A program made the translations under genes and the position numbers. From Chloroflexota bacterium (GTDB taxonomy: Bacteria; Chloroflexota; Anaerolineae; Anaerolineales; DRKV01), in the NCBI GenBank assembly GCA_011051635.1, contig DRKV01000086.1, forward strand, positions 1 through 27,431: 27,431 nucleotides of DNA. The letters are read 5' to 3'. Shown here piece by piece: positions 7,622-15,969 of the stretch (positions are counted from its first letter, which is position 1; each line of letters opens with the position of its first letter). The notes beneath the pieces were generated by a model. It was not told where the DNA came from. It saw only the letters and a program-made list of their open reading frames with translations, and made no database searches.

Positions 7622-8721
7622 GAGGATGCCCTCCTGCTTTCAAAGGCTTTGCGCAATTTGGGGTGGATGATTTCCCCTTTGTGGGTGTACAGCCCGCGGG
7701 TGAGGGCGTTGTTTTCCTCCAGGGCCTGCACCAGCCCGACGTTGCCGATGCGCTGGATGAAGGGCCATACGGCGTTGTTGATGGCGTGGGTGGCGGTGCG
7801 TCCCAGGACGCCGGTCATGTTGGGCACGCAGTAGTGGATGACGCCCTCCTCCACGTAGGTCGGGCTGCTGTGGGTGGTGGGGCGGCTGGTTTCGGCGCAG
7901 CCTCCCTGGTCGATAGAAGCATCAATCAGGATGGAGCGGCGGCGCATATTTTTGACCATTTCGCGGGTGATGACGATGGGAGCGCGCGCTCCGGGCACCA
8001 GCACCGAGCCTACCACCACGTCGGCAAAGCGGAGCACTTTGGCGATGTTGGAGGCGTGTGCCACCATTGTGATGCAGTGCCCGCTGCACTGGCTGTGCAG
8101 GGCACGCAGGCGGTTGAGGTTCCTGTCCAGCACGTAAACGGTCGCCCCCATCCCCAGGAAGGTGCGGGCGGCAGCCGTCCCGACCGTGCCGCCGCCGATG
8201 ATAACCGCTTCCGCGGGGGCGATGCCAGGCGCGCCGCCCAGCAGGATGCCCTTGCCGCCGTTGTTGTTCTGTGCCAGGGCGGCGGCAATCTGCGGAATCA
8301 TGGCTCCGGCCACATAGCCGATGGATTGCAGGATGGGGAGATGACCGCTGTCGTCCTGGATGACCTCGTAACCGATGGCGGTGATTTCCTTTTCCAGCAG
8401 GGTGCGTACCTTGTCGGGGCTGGCGGCTGCCAGATGGAGGAAACCCATGACGATTTGGCGGGGGCGCATCCATTCGAATTCCTGTACGGTGGGACGCCCC
8501 ACCTTGAGGAGCAGGTCGGCGCGTCCGTAGGCCTCCTCGCCCTGGTAAACGATGCGCGCCCCGGCCTGCTGGTAGTCATAATCGGAAAAGCCGCTGCCGA
8601 TTCCGGCATCGTGTTCCACGTAGCAGGTATGTCCGGCGCGGCACAACAGTTCCACGCCGGCGGGGGTCAGCCCTACCCGGTACTCGGAATCGCGGCGTTC
8701 TTTGGGGATGGAGATGTTCAT
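7618..8721 (-). CDS. ald: Alanine dehydrogenase
   Basis: NAD-dependent cytoplasmic enzyme interconverting L-alanine with pyruvate and ammonia. I take the ATG at 8721 (367 aa) because GAGG sits six bases before it and the product begins MNISIPKE, like known Ald proteins; an upstream in-frame start at 8778 would only add a non-conserved leader. Key residues line up with the Mycobacterium enzyme: Lys73 (LLLKVGRP), His96 (GFLHLAAA), Rossmann glycines GGGTVG (176-181), and Asp271 in IDQGGCAETSRPTTH. The C-terminal part (MTGVLGRTATHAINNA) is intact. It follows rocD after a 143-base gap and overlaps the CoA-transferase start by four bases. With that gene it could feed alanine carbon to pyruvate and on to fermentation acids, or run toward alanine as an electron and nitrogen sink. 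Confidence 0.95.
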   Translation of the reverse strand: MNISIPKERRDSEYRVGLTPAGVELLCRAGHTCYVEHDAGIGSGFSDYDYQQAGARIVYQGEEAYGRADLLLKVGRPTVQEFEWMRPRQIVMGFLHLAAASPDKVRTLLEKEITAIGYEVIQDDSGHLPILQSIGYVAGAMIPQIAAALAQNNNGGKGILLGGAPGIAPAEAVIIGGGTVGTAAARTFLGMGATVYVLDRNLNRLRALHSQCSGHCITMVAHASNIAKVLRFADVVVGSVLVPGARAPIVITREMVKNMRRRSILIDASIDQGGCAETSRPTTHSSPTYVEEGVIHYCVPNMTGVLGRTATHAINNAVWPFIQRIGNVGLVQALEENNALTRGLYTHKGEIIHPKLRKAFESRRASS

Positions 8722-8864
8722 AAGGGGCCTCGGGGAGAAATTGAAGAATCGGTGAGTGGGAACTTGGTAATCGGGCAACCTGGGGATGGAGAAACCGGGG
8801 AAGCAGGAGATGGGCAGGGATTGGGGAGTGAAAATGTGGGTAACTCAACTGCCCCACTACCCAA
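8722..8864. other. Low-complexity gap between rocD and ald
   Basis: This 143-base spacer is strongly pyrimidine-rich on the coding (minus) strand, with recurring TCCC, CCCAAT and ACTACCC-like words. It has no start codon with a ribosome site before the ald start and no clear hairpin with a T-run. It resembles the degenerate simple-sequence filler seen between genes in such genomes. I cannot tell whether it contains a promoter for ald. Confidence 0.4.
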
Positions 8865-10064
8865 CTACCTCAACAGTACCTCGCGAATCCGCGGCAGCGC
8901 CCAGTCAATGGTAGCCTTGTCAATCACCAGGGGGGGAGCAAAGCGGATGACGTGTTCGTGGGTCTCTTTTGCCAGGATACCGCGTTCTTGCAGGGCCTCG
9001 CAAAAGCGGCGCGCCCCGCCGGCCTCGGGCTTCAATTCCACGCCGATGAGCAGCCCTTTGCCGCGCACTTCCTTGACGTATGGGCTGGGGATGGCGCGGA
9101 GTTGCTCCTGGAAGTAAGCCCCCAGGCGGGCGGCGTTCTCAGGCAGGTTTTCTTCCACCAGGACGCGCAAGGCCGCTCTCCCGATGGCCGCGGCCAGGGG
9201 ATTGCCGCCGAAGGTGGAGCCGTGCTCTCCGGGGCGGAGCAGCCCCAGCACGGAGGTATCCGCCACAATGGCCGAGACGGGGTAAAAACCGCCCGAAAGC
9301 GCCTTCCCCAGGATGACGATGTCCGGGCGCACTTCTTCGTGGTCGCAGGCCAGCAATTTGCCGGTGCGCCCCAGGCCGGTCTGGATTTCGTCGGCAATAA
9401 AGAGTACACTGTGCTCATCGCAGATTTGCCGGACGGAGCGCAGATAGCCCTCCGGCGGCACGATGACGCCGGCCTCTCCCTGGATGGGTTCCAGCATCAC
9501 GGCGGCGGTGTGGGGGGTGATGGCCTTCCGAATGGCCTCCGCCTCCCCGTAAGGCACGATGACGAAGCCGGGTGTGAAGGGGCCGAAATCTTCGCGGTAG
9601 AGCGGCTCGGTGGAGAAGGATACGATGGTGATGGTGCGCCCGTGGAAGTTGTTGGCCGCCACGATGATTTCCGCCTTGTGGCGCGGCACCCCCTTGACGG
9701 TGTAGGCCCACTTGCGGGCTACCTTGAGGGCCGTTTCCACGGCCTCGGCGCCGCTGTTCATCGGCAGAGCCATTTCGTAGCCGGTCAGTTCACACAGTTC
9801 CTTGTAGAACAGGGGCAACTGGTCGTTGCGAAAGGCGCGGGATGTGATGGTCAATTTTTGCGCCTGCTCCTGCATGGCCGCCAGGATTTTGGGGTGTACG
9901 TGCCCCTGGCTGACGGCGGAGTAGGCGCTCAGGCAGTCCAGGTAGCGGTTGCCCTCCACGTCGTACACCCAAACCCCCTCGCCGCGGGTGAGCACCACGT
10001 CGAGAGGGTGGTAGTTGTGCGCCCCGTATCGTTCTTCGAGCGCGATGTAATCCTGGGTTTTCAT
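8865..10064 (-). CDS. rocD: Ornithine aminotransferase
   Basis: PLP enzyme of 399 aa that moves the delta-amino group of ornithine to 2-oxoglutarate, giving glutamate semialdehyde, and so links ornithine with glutamate and proline. Fold-type I, class-III features: MNSGAEAVETALKVARKWAY (102-121) at the cofactor phosphate, NNFHGRT (138-144), EPIQGEAGVIVP (192-203), Asp225 in FIADEIQTGLGRTG, and Schiff-base Lys254 in LGKALSGGFYP. The phosphate-binding HGSTFGGNPLA motif follows. I start at 10064 (MKTQDYIALEERYG); the frame stays open further upstream but that part lies antisense-like within argF and matches nothing. It begins six bases after the argF stop, so the two form an operon and may share translation. 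Acetylornithine aminotransferase is the nearest alternative, but the motifs fit ornithine aminotransferase better. Confidence 0.94.
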   Translation of the reverse strand: MKTQDYIALEERYGAHNYHPLDVVLTRGEGVWVYDVEGNRYLDCLSAYSAVSQGHVHPKILAAMQEQAQKLTITSRAFRNDQLPLFYKELCELTGYEMALPMNSGAEAVETALKVARKWAYTVKGVPRHKAEIIVAANNFHGRTITIVSFSTEPLYREDFGPFTPGFVIVPYGEAEAIRKAITPHTAAVMLEPIQGEAGVIVPPEGYLRSVRQICDEHSVLFIADEIQTGLGRTGKLLACDHEEVRPDIVILGKALSGGFYPVSAIVADTSVLGLLRPGEHGSTFGGNPLAAAIGRAALRVLVEENLPENAARLGAYFQEQLRAIPSPYVKEVRGKGLLIGVELKPEAGGARRFCEALQERGILAKETHEHVIRFAPPLVIDKATIDWALPRIREVLLR

Positions 10065-10069
10065 GGCGC

Positions 10070-10990
10070 TTACCCCAGCAGTTGCGCCAGAATGGCCTTC
10101 TGGGCGTGGAGACGGTTGTGCGCCTGCGGGAAGAGACGGGAGTGCGGTCCGTCGGCTACCTCGTCGGTGATTTCCTGCCCCCGGTGGGCGGGGAGACAGT
10201 GCATCACAATCGCTTCGGGGGCGGCTTCGGCTACCAGGGCGGCGTTGACCTGGTACGGCGGGAAAACTTTGGCGCGTCGGGCGGCTTCCGCCTCCTGCCC
10301 CATGCTCGTCCAGGTGTCGGTGTAGATTACCTGCGCGCCTTTGACCGCCTCGTGCGGGTCGCGCAGGAAAGCGAGGGCGCTGCCCGATTCGGCGGCGAAC
10401 TTGCGGGCTTCGGCGATGCTCTCGGCGGGCATGTCGTAGCCTTCCGGGTTGGCGATTGTGAAATTGGCGCCCAGTTTGGCGCATACGTGCATCAGCGAAA
10501 CGGCCACGTTGTTGCCGTCGCCCACGTAGGTCACGTTGATACCCTTGAGGGTGCCGAATTCTTCCTGGATGGTGAGGGCGTCGGCCATCGCCTGGCAAGG
10601 GTGGTTGTAGTCGCTCAGGCCGTTGATGACGGGGATGCTGCTCCACTTCGCCAGTTCGACCACGTGTTCGTGGGCGAAGACGCGCGCCATGACGGCCTGC
10701 ACGTAGCCGGAGATGACGCGGGCCACGTCGGCGATGGATTCGCGCTTGCCCAGGCCGATTTCGGCGGGGGAAAGGTAGAGGGCGTCGCCGCCCAGATGCC
10801 GCATTGCCATGTCGAAAGAGACGCGCGTCCGCAAACTCGGCTTCTGGAAAATCATAGCCAGCACTTTGCCCTGCAAGATGGGCTTGTTGCCGCCCGATTT
10901 CCATTCGGCTTTCAGTTCTTCAGCCAGGTCGAGTAAATCCTGTAGTTCTTGAGATGGGTAGTCGGAAATTGCCAGGAAATCCTTTTTCAT
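10070..10990 (-). CDS. argF: Ornithine carbamoyltransferase
   Basis: Cytoplasmic enzyme joining ornithine and carbamoyl phosphate to give citrulline, or the reverse in arginine breakdown. Length is 306 aa. The carbamoyl-phosphate motif SLRTR is at 52-56, HPCQ at 130-133, the ornithine loop DTWTSMG at 225-231, and HCLPAHRG with the active Cys at 264-271. The ATG at 10990 follows AGGAG by six bases. It is the first gene of the minus-strand block and is followed within six bases by rocD, so both enzymes compete for ornithine. That pairing allows either arginine synthesis or catabolic use; no arginine deiminase or carbamate kinase gene is in view, so the direction stays open. Overall confidence in the enzyme is high. 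Confidence 0.97.
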   Translation of the reverse strand: MKKDFLAISDYPSQELQDLLDLAEELKAEWKSGGNKPILQGKVLAMIFQKPSLRTRVSFDMAMRHLGGDALYLSPAEIGLGKRESIADVARVISGYVQAVMARVFAHEHVVELAKWSSIPVINGLSDYNHPCQAMADALTIQEEFGTLKGINVTYVGDGNNVAVSLMHVCAKLGANFTIANPEGYDMPAESIAEARKFAAESGSALAFLRDPHEAVKGAQVIYTDTWTSMGQEAEAARRAKVFPPYQVNAALVAEAAPEAIVMHCLPAHRGQEITDEVADGPHSRLFPQAHNRLHAQKAILAQLLG

Positions 10991-11086
10991 GCTCTACTCC
11001 TGCACGATGGTGGATTCGGAGGAATGGATGGCCTCCGTTTGCTCAGGTCGTTGTTTTGCACGTGGGGACCTGCCGACCCAGAATTG

Positions 11087-11092
11087 AGTATA
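11087..11092 (-). promoter_or_regulatory. Extended -10 promoter for argF
   Basis: On the minus strand the sequence reads TGT-TATACT, an extended -10 element (TGn before TATACT, complement of 11087-11092). There is no recognisable -35 at 16-18 bases, as expected for extended -10 promoters. Transcription would start near 11080 and give a leader of about 90 bases before argF. I see no clear arginine-repressor box. Confidence 0.4.
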
Positions 11093-11161
11093 ACACAGGC
11101 GGGGTTGCTCTCCTTGTGAGGACTTGCCGGGAGTTCTCTGATGAAAATCATCCCTTTTCGA

Positions 11162-11195
11162 AGACCTGACGGGTTTCCCAAAACCCCTCAGGTCT
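11162..11195. repeat. GACGGGTT palindrome in the divergent promoter region
   Basis: The arms 11162-11176 and 11181-11195 pair over 15 positions with one mismatch, around the loop CCCA. The outer arms are again AGACCT and AGGTCT. Only a weak T-containing stretch follows on the plus strand. It sits between the argF promoter and the -10 of the kinase gene, with its right arm occupying the place where a -35 would be. It could insulate the two divergent units or bind a protein, but this is not shown. Confidence 0.8.
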
Positions 11196-11208
11196 CTCAA
11201 AATGCGTT

Positions 11209-11214
11209 TATAAT
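11209..11214 (+). promoter_or_regulatory. TATAAT -10 element directly before the kinase start codon
   Basis: A perfect TATAAT ends six bases before the GTG at 11221, so the predicted transcription start coincides with the start codon. No -35 and no Shine-Dalgarno sequence are present. The arrangement is that of leaderless genes. Confidence 0.55.
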
Positions 11215-11220
11215 TTCGGT

Positions 11221-14200
11221 GTGCTTTTGCAACAACTCAAACGTACCCTGCACCTGACCGATGCCCGCTGGGCGGCGTGGCTGTGGCGCGACCCGGATGG
11301 ATGGCGCTTCGGTATTCACGCGGGACTGACCCGCCCCCGCCGCAGAAGGCTGGAGACGCTTTTGGCGCGTTCATCCTGGCACAACTGGCTCTCGGGGGCG
11401 TTGACCAACAGACGCTCCCGCCGCCGCAAGGTGGATGCCGCCGCCTCCGAACTGGATTGCGGACGGGTGTACGCTTTCCCCGCAGAGAACGGGCAGGGAT
11501 GTCTCCTTGTGGGGGCGGATGAACTGGAGACTTCGGAACGGCATTTCTGGCAAATCCTGGCCTGGGAGCCGCCTTCCCAGCCGGTCAAGTACCATCCCGA
11601 ACCGGCGGCGGGGCAAGGCGCGCCGCGTCCCTTCGTCCTGCACACCTCGGTCTCCTACGATTTGGGCGTCGTCCTGGAGCAGGTTCTGGTTTTCCTCTCC
11701 GCCCGTCTGCCCTGCGCCGGCGGCCTGATTGCCCTGCGCTCCGGCAGACGTTTTGAGGTGCGTGCCGTCTGGCGCTTGCCGGACGCCTGGATTGGACAGG
11801 ATGTGGATTTGGAATCCGCCCTCGCCTTGCGGCGGATGGTCTCCCGCCGGCGGGTAGCCCTGTGGGAAGGCCCGCAAATGTGGAAAGGCGCGCCCGCCAA
11901 CGGAGAGCCGGACTGGGCTTTTGGGGAAAGCACCCAGTGGCTCGGCGTACCCCTCGTCCTGGGGCGGCGCGTCATCGGCGTGGCTTTGCTGGCAGCGCGC
12001 CCCGGTGAGCGCTTCAGCGAGGGCGATGTGCTCCATTTGCCGCGCCAGGCGGCTCAGGTGGCGCATCTTGTGGAGAATGCCATCGTCTTCGACGAGGCCG
12101 GGCGCTACCTCCGGCAACTTGCCCTGGTGAGCGAACTGGCCGCCGAGACGGTCGGCGAAGTGCGGCAGGAGAAAGTCATCCGCCGGGTGCTGCACCGCCT
12201 GGAGCGCACCTTCGACCACACCCAGGCCGCCCTCTTGACCCCTGGCGAGGAAGGCAACGGGGTGCTGCAAGCCTACGGGAACCGGGAGCCCCTCTGGGGC
12301 GCGCCCGTCGCACCGGACGCCCTTCCGGGGGGCGCGGCTTCGCTGGAGCGGGGCATCCCTTTACAGGGGGAGACGCTCCCCGAAGGGCTGGATTTCCCCT
12401 GGTTCCGCCGCCTTTCTTACGCTTACGTCCTCATGCCGATGCGCTACCGCGGGCATTTCATCGGGGCTATCCACATGGGGCGGACGCGTCCGCAGCCTTT
12501 CTCCCGGCAGGAGGAACAGGCTCTGGTCATGCTGGCGGGGCATCTGGCGGGCTTGCTGGAGAACGTGCGCCTGCACGCCGAGACACAGCAGCGCGCCGAG
12601 AACCTGGCTCTCATCCACACCGTCGTGCAGCGGGTGGTCGGCCTGACCTCCGTGGAGGAGATTGCCCAGGCCGCCGCCGAATTGATGGCCGCCAACTTTG
12701 CCTTCGACCGGGTGCTGATAGCCGGTATGCCCCCTTCCGGCGAACAGTTCACCGTCCTGGGATTGGCCGGCCTGGAAGTCGCTCCCGGCCTGCGGGGGGC
12801 GCGCTTCCCCGCCGCCTGCGGCCTGCTGGGGCGCGTCTTGCTGGATGGACGCAGTTTGCGGATTGGAAACCTGGACACAGACATGGCCTGCGAATCTCTG
12901 GAGCCGTTGCCGCAATCTGCGGTGATGGCGGTGCCGCTCTACGACGGAGAACGGGTGTTTGGAGCCTTGTATGTCGAACGGGTCGCCAAACCCTTCTCTT
13001 CTAACGACATGATAGCCTTGCAGGCCCTGGCGGGTGTGCTTTCCAGCGTGATGGTCAACGCCCAGCGCTATCAGCAGTTGCAAACCAGCGTGCGCCAATT
13101 GCAGGCCGTGCGGGAGACCGCCCTGGATATGGCGGGAGAGATGGATTTGGAAGTCCTCCTGCGGCGCGTCGTGCATCGGGTGCGCTTGCTGCTGGAAGCC
13201 AAAGGCGCGGAACTGGGGCTTGTGGATTCGGAAAGCGGCATGGTGCGGGTTGTCGTTTCCGAAAACCCCTGGCAGGATTACACGGGGCAGGAAGTCCCTA
13301 TGATGGGGGGCATCATCGGCCAAGTAGCCGCCCTGGGAGAACCGATGGTGGTCGCCGATTACAATCGCTGGGAGGGGCGTCTGCGCCCGGAAGGGCAGGA
13401 GCCTTTCTCCGCCGTGGTAGCCGTGCCCTTGCGCCTCAAGGGACAGGTGATGGGCGTCCTTTCGGTGAGCGACGATACCCCCGGACGCACTTTCCGCAGC
13501 GACGATGTGCGCCTGCTGGAGTTGCTGGCCCCGCAGGTCGCGGTCTTCATCCGCAACGCCCGCCTGTACCGCGAATTGCAGGAGCGGATGGCCGCTCAGC
13601 AAGAGACCGAACAGCAATTGGTGCGCTCGGCGCGGCTGGCTGCCGTGGGCGAGATGGCCGCCGGGGTAGCCCACGAACTCAACAACCCTCTTACCACAGT
13701 CTCCGGCTTCGTGGAACTGGTGCTGGATGAGTTGCCGGAGGATTGGCCGCAGCGCGCCGACCTGGAACTGGTGCTCAAAGAGGCGCGGCGCGCCCGCGGC
13801 GTGGTGCGCAATTTGCTGGAATTCTCCCGCCCCGGCGAAAACCTCCGCGTGCGTACCGATATGAACGCCCTGATTGGCGAAGTCCTGACCCTCGTGCAGC
13901 ACCTCATCCGCACCACCGGCGTGGAATTGCGCCTCCAGTTTTGGGAGGAAGTTCCCTGGGTGCGGGTTGACCCCAACCAAATCAAGCAGGTGCTTCTCAA
14001 CCTGGTACACAACGCTTTGCAGGCCATGCCGCACGGGGGAGTGCTCACCATCCAGACGGCGCACGGGCGCCGAGACAAAGAACGCTGGCTCACCGTGCGC
14101 GTTCAGGATACCGGCGTGGGCATCCCCGAGGAAAACCTGGCCCGCATCTTCGAACCGTTTTTCACCACTCGTCCCGTCGGTGCAGGAACCGGCCTGGGGC

Positions 14201-14316
14201 TTTCGGTCAGTTACGGCATCATCAAGGAACACGGCGGTTACATTGAGGTTGAAAGCCTCCTCGGCAAGGGGAGCGTCTTCCCCGTTTACCTGCCGGTAGA
14301 GAAAGACCATGCCTGA
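11221..14316 (+). CDS. Multi-GAF sensor histidine kinase
   Basis: This 1031-aa kinase has no transmembrane helix and should act in the cytoplasm. A degenerate GAF-like N-terminus (about 1-125) is followed by four clearer GAF domains (about 140-295, 296-458, 460-628, 630-790), each ending in the helix type ENA/NARLY. Then come HisKA with phospho-acceptor His818 in AHELNNPL (about 800-870) and the HATPase domain, with Asn931 in the N-box LLNLVHNALQ, the G1 box DTGVGIP and GTGLGL. It carries no receiver, so phosphate must pass to another protein; the next two genes both encode receivers. The GTG start at 11221 is the only start before an in-frame stop at 11167 and lacks a ribosome site. The stop overlaps the next start by eight bases. 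Signals bound by the GAF domains are unknown. Confidence 0.92.
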   Translation: MLLQQLKRTLHLTDARWAAWLWRDPDGWRFGIHAGLTRPRRRRLETLLARSSWHNWLSGALTNRRSRRRKVDAAASELDCGRVYAFPAENGQGCLLVGADELETSERHFWQILAWEPPSQPVKYHPEPAAGQGAPRPFVLHTSVSYDLGVVLEQVLVFLSARLPCAGGLIALRSGRRFEVRAVWRLPDAWIGQDVDLESALALRRMVSRRRVALWEGPQMWKGAPANGEPDWAFGESTQWLGVPLVLGRRVIGVALLAARPGERFSEGDVLHLPRQAAQVAHLVENAIVFDEAGRYLRQLALVSELAAETVGEVRQEKVIRRVLHRLERTFDHTQAALLTPGEEGNGVLQAYGNREPLWGAPVAPDALPGGAASLERGIPLQGETLPEGLDFPWFRRLSYAYVLMPMRYRGHFIGAIHMGRTRPQPFSRQEEQALVMLAGHLAGLLENVRLHAETQQRAENLALIHTVVQRVVGLTSVEEIAQAAAELMAANFAFDRVLIAGMPPSGEQFTVLGLAGLEVAPGLRGARFPAACGLLGRVLLDGRSLRIGNLDTDMACESLEPLPQSAVMAVPLYDGERVFGALYVERVAKPFSSNDMIALQALAGVLSSVMVNAQRYQQLQTSVRQLQAVRETALDMAGEMDLEVLLRRVVHRVRLLLEAKGAELGLVDSESGMVRVVVSENPWQDYTGQEVPMMGGIIGQVAALGEPMVVADYNRWEGRLRPEGQEPFSAVVAVPLRLKGQVMGVLSVSDDTPGRTFRSDDVRLLELLAPQVAVFIRNARLYRELQERMAAQQETEQQLVRSARLAAVGEMAAGVAHELNNPLTTVSGFVELVLDELPEDWPQRADLELVLKEARRARGVVRNLLEFSRPGENLRVRTDMNALIGEVLTLVQHLIRTTGVELRLQFWEEVPWVRVDPNQIKQVLLNLVHNALQAMPHGGVLTIQTAHGRRDKERWLTVRVQDTGVGIPEENLARIFEPFFTTRPVGAGTGLGLSVSYGIIKEHGGYIEVESLLGKGSVFPVYLPVEKDHA

Positions 14317-15883
14317 AACCAAAATCCTCGTAGTGGATGACGAACCGGGCATCGCCCACCTGTGCGAGCGTCTTCTGCGGCGCGCCGGTTACGAGGCCCG
14401 GGCGGTCACCAACCCCCGCCGCGCCCTGCTGCACTTGCAAACCCACCCCGTGGATTTGCTCCTTGTGGACATCCGCATGCCCGGCATGGACGGCTTCGAA
14501 CTGATGCGGCAGGCGCGTCAAACTCTCCCCGACCTGGCAGTCGTCATCATGACCGGTTTCGGCACGGTGGAGACGGCCATCGAAGCCCTGCGCCTGGGCG
14601 CGGAGGGCCTGATTCTCAAACCTTTCTCCCGGGGGGCGGAACTGGTGGAAAGCGTCGCCCACGCGCTGGAAGCACACCGCCGCTCCCGCGATGCCCAGCG
14701 CCTCCGGGCCTTGCGCCCTCTCTTCGAAGTCACCCGCCGTCTCTTCTCCGAGACCGACCCGGAACAGTTGCGCCTTCTCCTTGTGGAGGCGGTTTGCGAA
14801 CATCTGCAATGTGAACATGCCGCCCTGTATGCCCTCCCTCGGAGTGGGAACGCGCCCCCGGAGTTGGAAGCCGCCCGCGGAGAGGTTCCGCCCCCCGGCG
14901 GCGGGTACGTGACGCATTTGTGGGAGGCCGCCGCCCGAGGGGTGGTAGCCCCTGGCAAAACGGATTCCGCCCCCCTCCCCCCCGAAATGGGGTACGCTTC
15001 CCTGGTGGCTGCCGCCGTTTCGGGGCCGCAAGTTTCCCGCCTTTTGCTGGCCGCCCGCAATCCCGAAAATCCTCCTTTCAGCGAAGCCGACCTGGAACTG
15101 CTGGTCGTCCTGGCGCATCAGGCCGCCGCCGCCCTGGAAAACGCCCGCCTGTACGCCGAACTGCGGGCCTACCTCCGGCAGGTGGAAGAATCGCAGCAAC
15201 TTCTCCTCCAGGCGGAGAAAATGGCGACCGCTGGCCGCCTGACGGCCTCCATCGCTCACGAAATCAACAATCCTCTGCAGGGGGTGCGGAACTGCCTGCA
15301 CCTGGCCTCTCGCGCCGAACTTTCCGAAATGGAGCGGGCAGAATACCTGCAACTGGGGCGCGAGGAACTCGACCGCCTGATGACTACGGTGCAGCGCATG
15401 TTGGAGTTTTACCGCCCCTCCGCCGTAGAGCGCAGCGCCGTAGACCTCCACGCCCTGATAGAGCGGGTCGTCAAATTGCTCCACCGCGAAATGGAGCAGC
15501 AGAACATCCGCCTGCACCTTTCCCTGAGCGAAGACCTGCCCCGACCCTGGGCGGTGCGCGACCAGATACAGCAGGTACTTCTCAACCTGGTACTCAACGC
15601 CGTCGAAGCCATGCCGGAGGGCGGCGATTTGCACATCGAGACGCGGTACAATCATGACGAGGTGCACATCACCGTGGCGGATAGCGGTCCCGGTGTGCCC
15701 CCTCACCTGCGCGGCCAAATTTTCGAGCCGTTTTTCAGCACGAAGGACGATGGCAGCGGCCTGGGCCTGACCGTCTGCGACGGCATCATCACCGCCCACG
15801 GGGGCCGCCTGGAACTGCTGGATTCGCCGGACGGCGGGGCGCACTTTCTGATTGCGCTACCCCTCCACTCGTCGGAGGAGTAA
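14309..15883 (+). CDS. Receiver-GAF-histidine kinase
   Basis: A 524-aa cytoplasmic protein. The N-terminal receiver (1-120) has acidic residues Asp10-Asp11, phospho-acceptor Asp54 (LLVDIRMPGMDG), Thr82 and Lys104. A GAF domain (about 130-288) comes next, then HisKA with His317 in AHEINNPLQG and HATPase with Asn430 in NLVLNAVEAM, DSGPGVP and GSGLGLTV. A receiver at the N-terminus of a kinase, right after a receiver-less kinase, suggests that the upstream kinase phosphorylates Asp54 and that His317 then passes the signal to the downstream regulator. That order is inference. The start overlaps the end of the preceding gene (14309-14316), which implies coupled translation. Confidence 0.93.
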   Translation: MPETKILVVDDEPGIAHLCERLLRRAGYEARAVTNPRRALLHLQTHPVDLLLVDIRMPGMDGFELMRQARQTLPDLAVVIMTGFGTVETAIEALRLGAEGLILKPFSRGAELVESVAHALEAHRRSRDAQRLRALRPLFEVTRRLFSETDPEQLRLLLVEAVCEHLQCEHAALYALPRSGNAPPELEAARGEVPPPGGGYVTHLWEAAARGVVAPGKTDSAPLPPEMGYASLVAAAVSGPQVSRLLLAARNPENPPFSEADLELLVVLAHQAAAALENARLYAELRAYLRQVEESQQLLLQAEKMATAGRLTASIAHEINNPLQGVRNCLHLASRAELSEMERAEYLQLGREELDRLMTTVQRMLEFYRPSAVERSAVDLHALIERVVKLLHREMEQQNIRLHLSLSEDLPRPWAVRDQIQQVLLNLVLNAVEAMPEGGDLHIETRYNHDEVHITVADSGPGVPPHLRGQIFEPFFSTKDDGSGLGLTVCDGIITAHGGRLELLDSPDGGAHFLIALPLHSSEE

Positions 15884-15885
15884 TT

Positions 15886-15950
15886 CAGCGTACAGGGTAC
15901 GCTGTACGTAGTACGCCGCACATCGCACGTCGCACGTTTCGCACGTCTCA
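15886..15950. repeat. Hairpin and short GCACGT-type repeats between the kinase and regulator genes
   Basis: CAGCGTAC (15886-15893) and GTACGCTG (15897-15904) form an 8-bp hairpin with a three-base loop. After it come four degenerate CGCACRT units up to about 15950. No T-run follows, so it is not an obvious terminator, though it could set the level of the downstream regulator transcript. Confidence 0.55.
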
Positions 15951-15969
15951 CATTTTCTGGAGGTAATGC

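Noticed and set aside
8722..8778. Extra N-terminus of alanine dehydrogenase from 8778
   Set aside because: The 19 added residues do not resemble the family and come from low-complexity spacer; ATG 8721 has its own GAGG site and a conserved beginning.
10065..10904. N-terminal extension of ornithine aminotransferase through argF
   Set aside because: The frame is open but its translation is an Arg/Pro/Gly-rich shadow of argF, while argF on the same strand has all carbamoyltransferase motifs.
12361..14352. 663-aa minus-strand frame opposite the first histidine kinase
   Set aside because: It is rich in His, Gln and Gly without domains, while the plus strand encodes intact GAF, HisKA and HATPase motifs.
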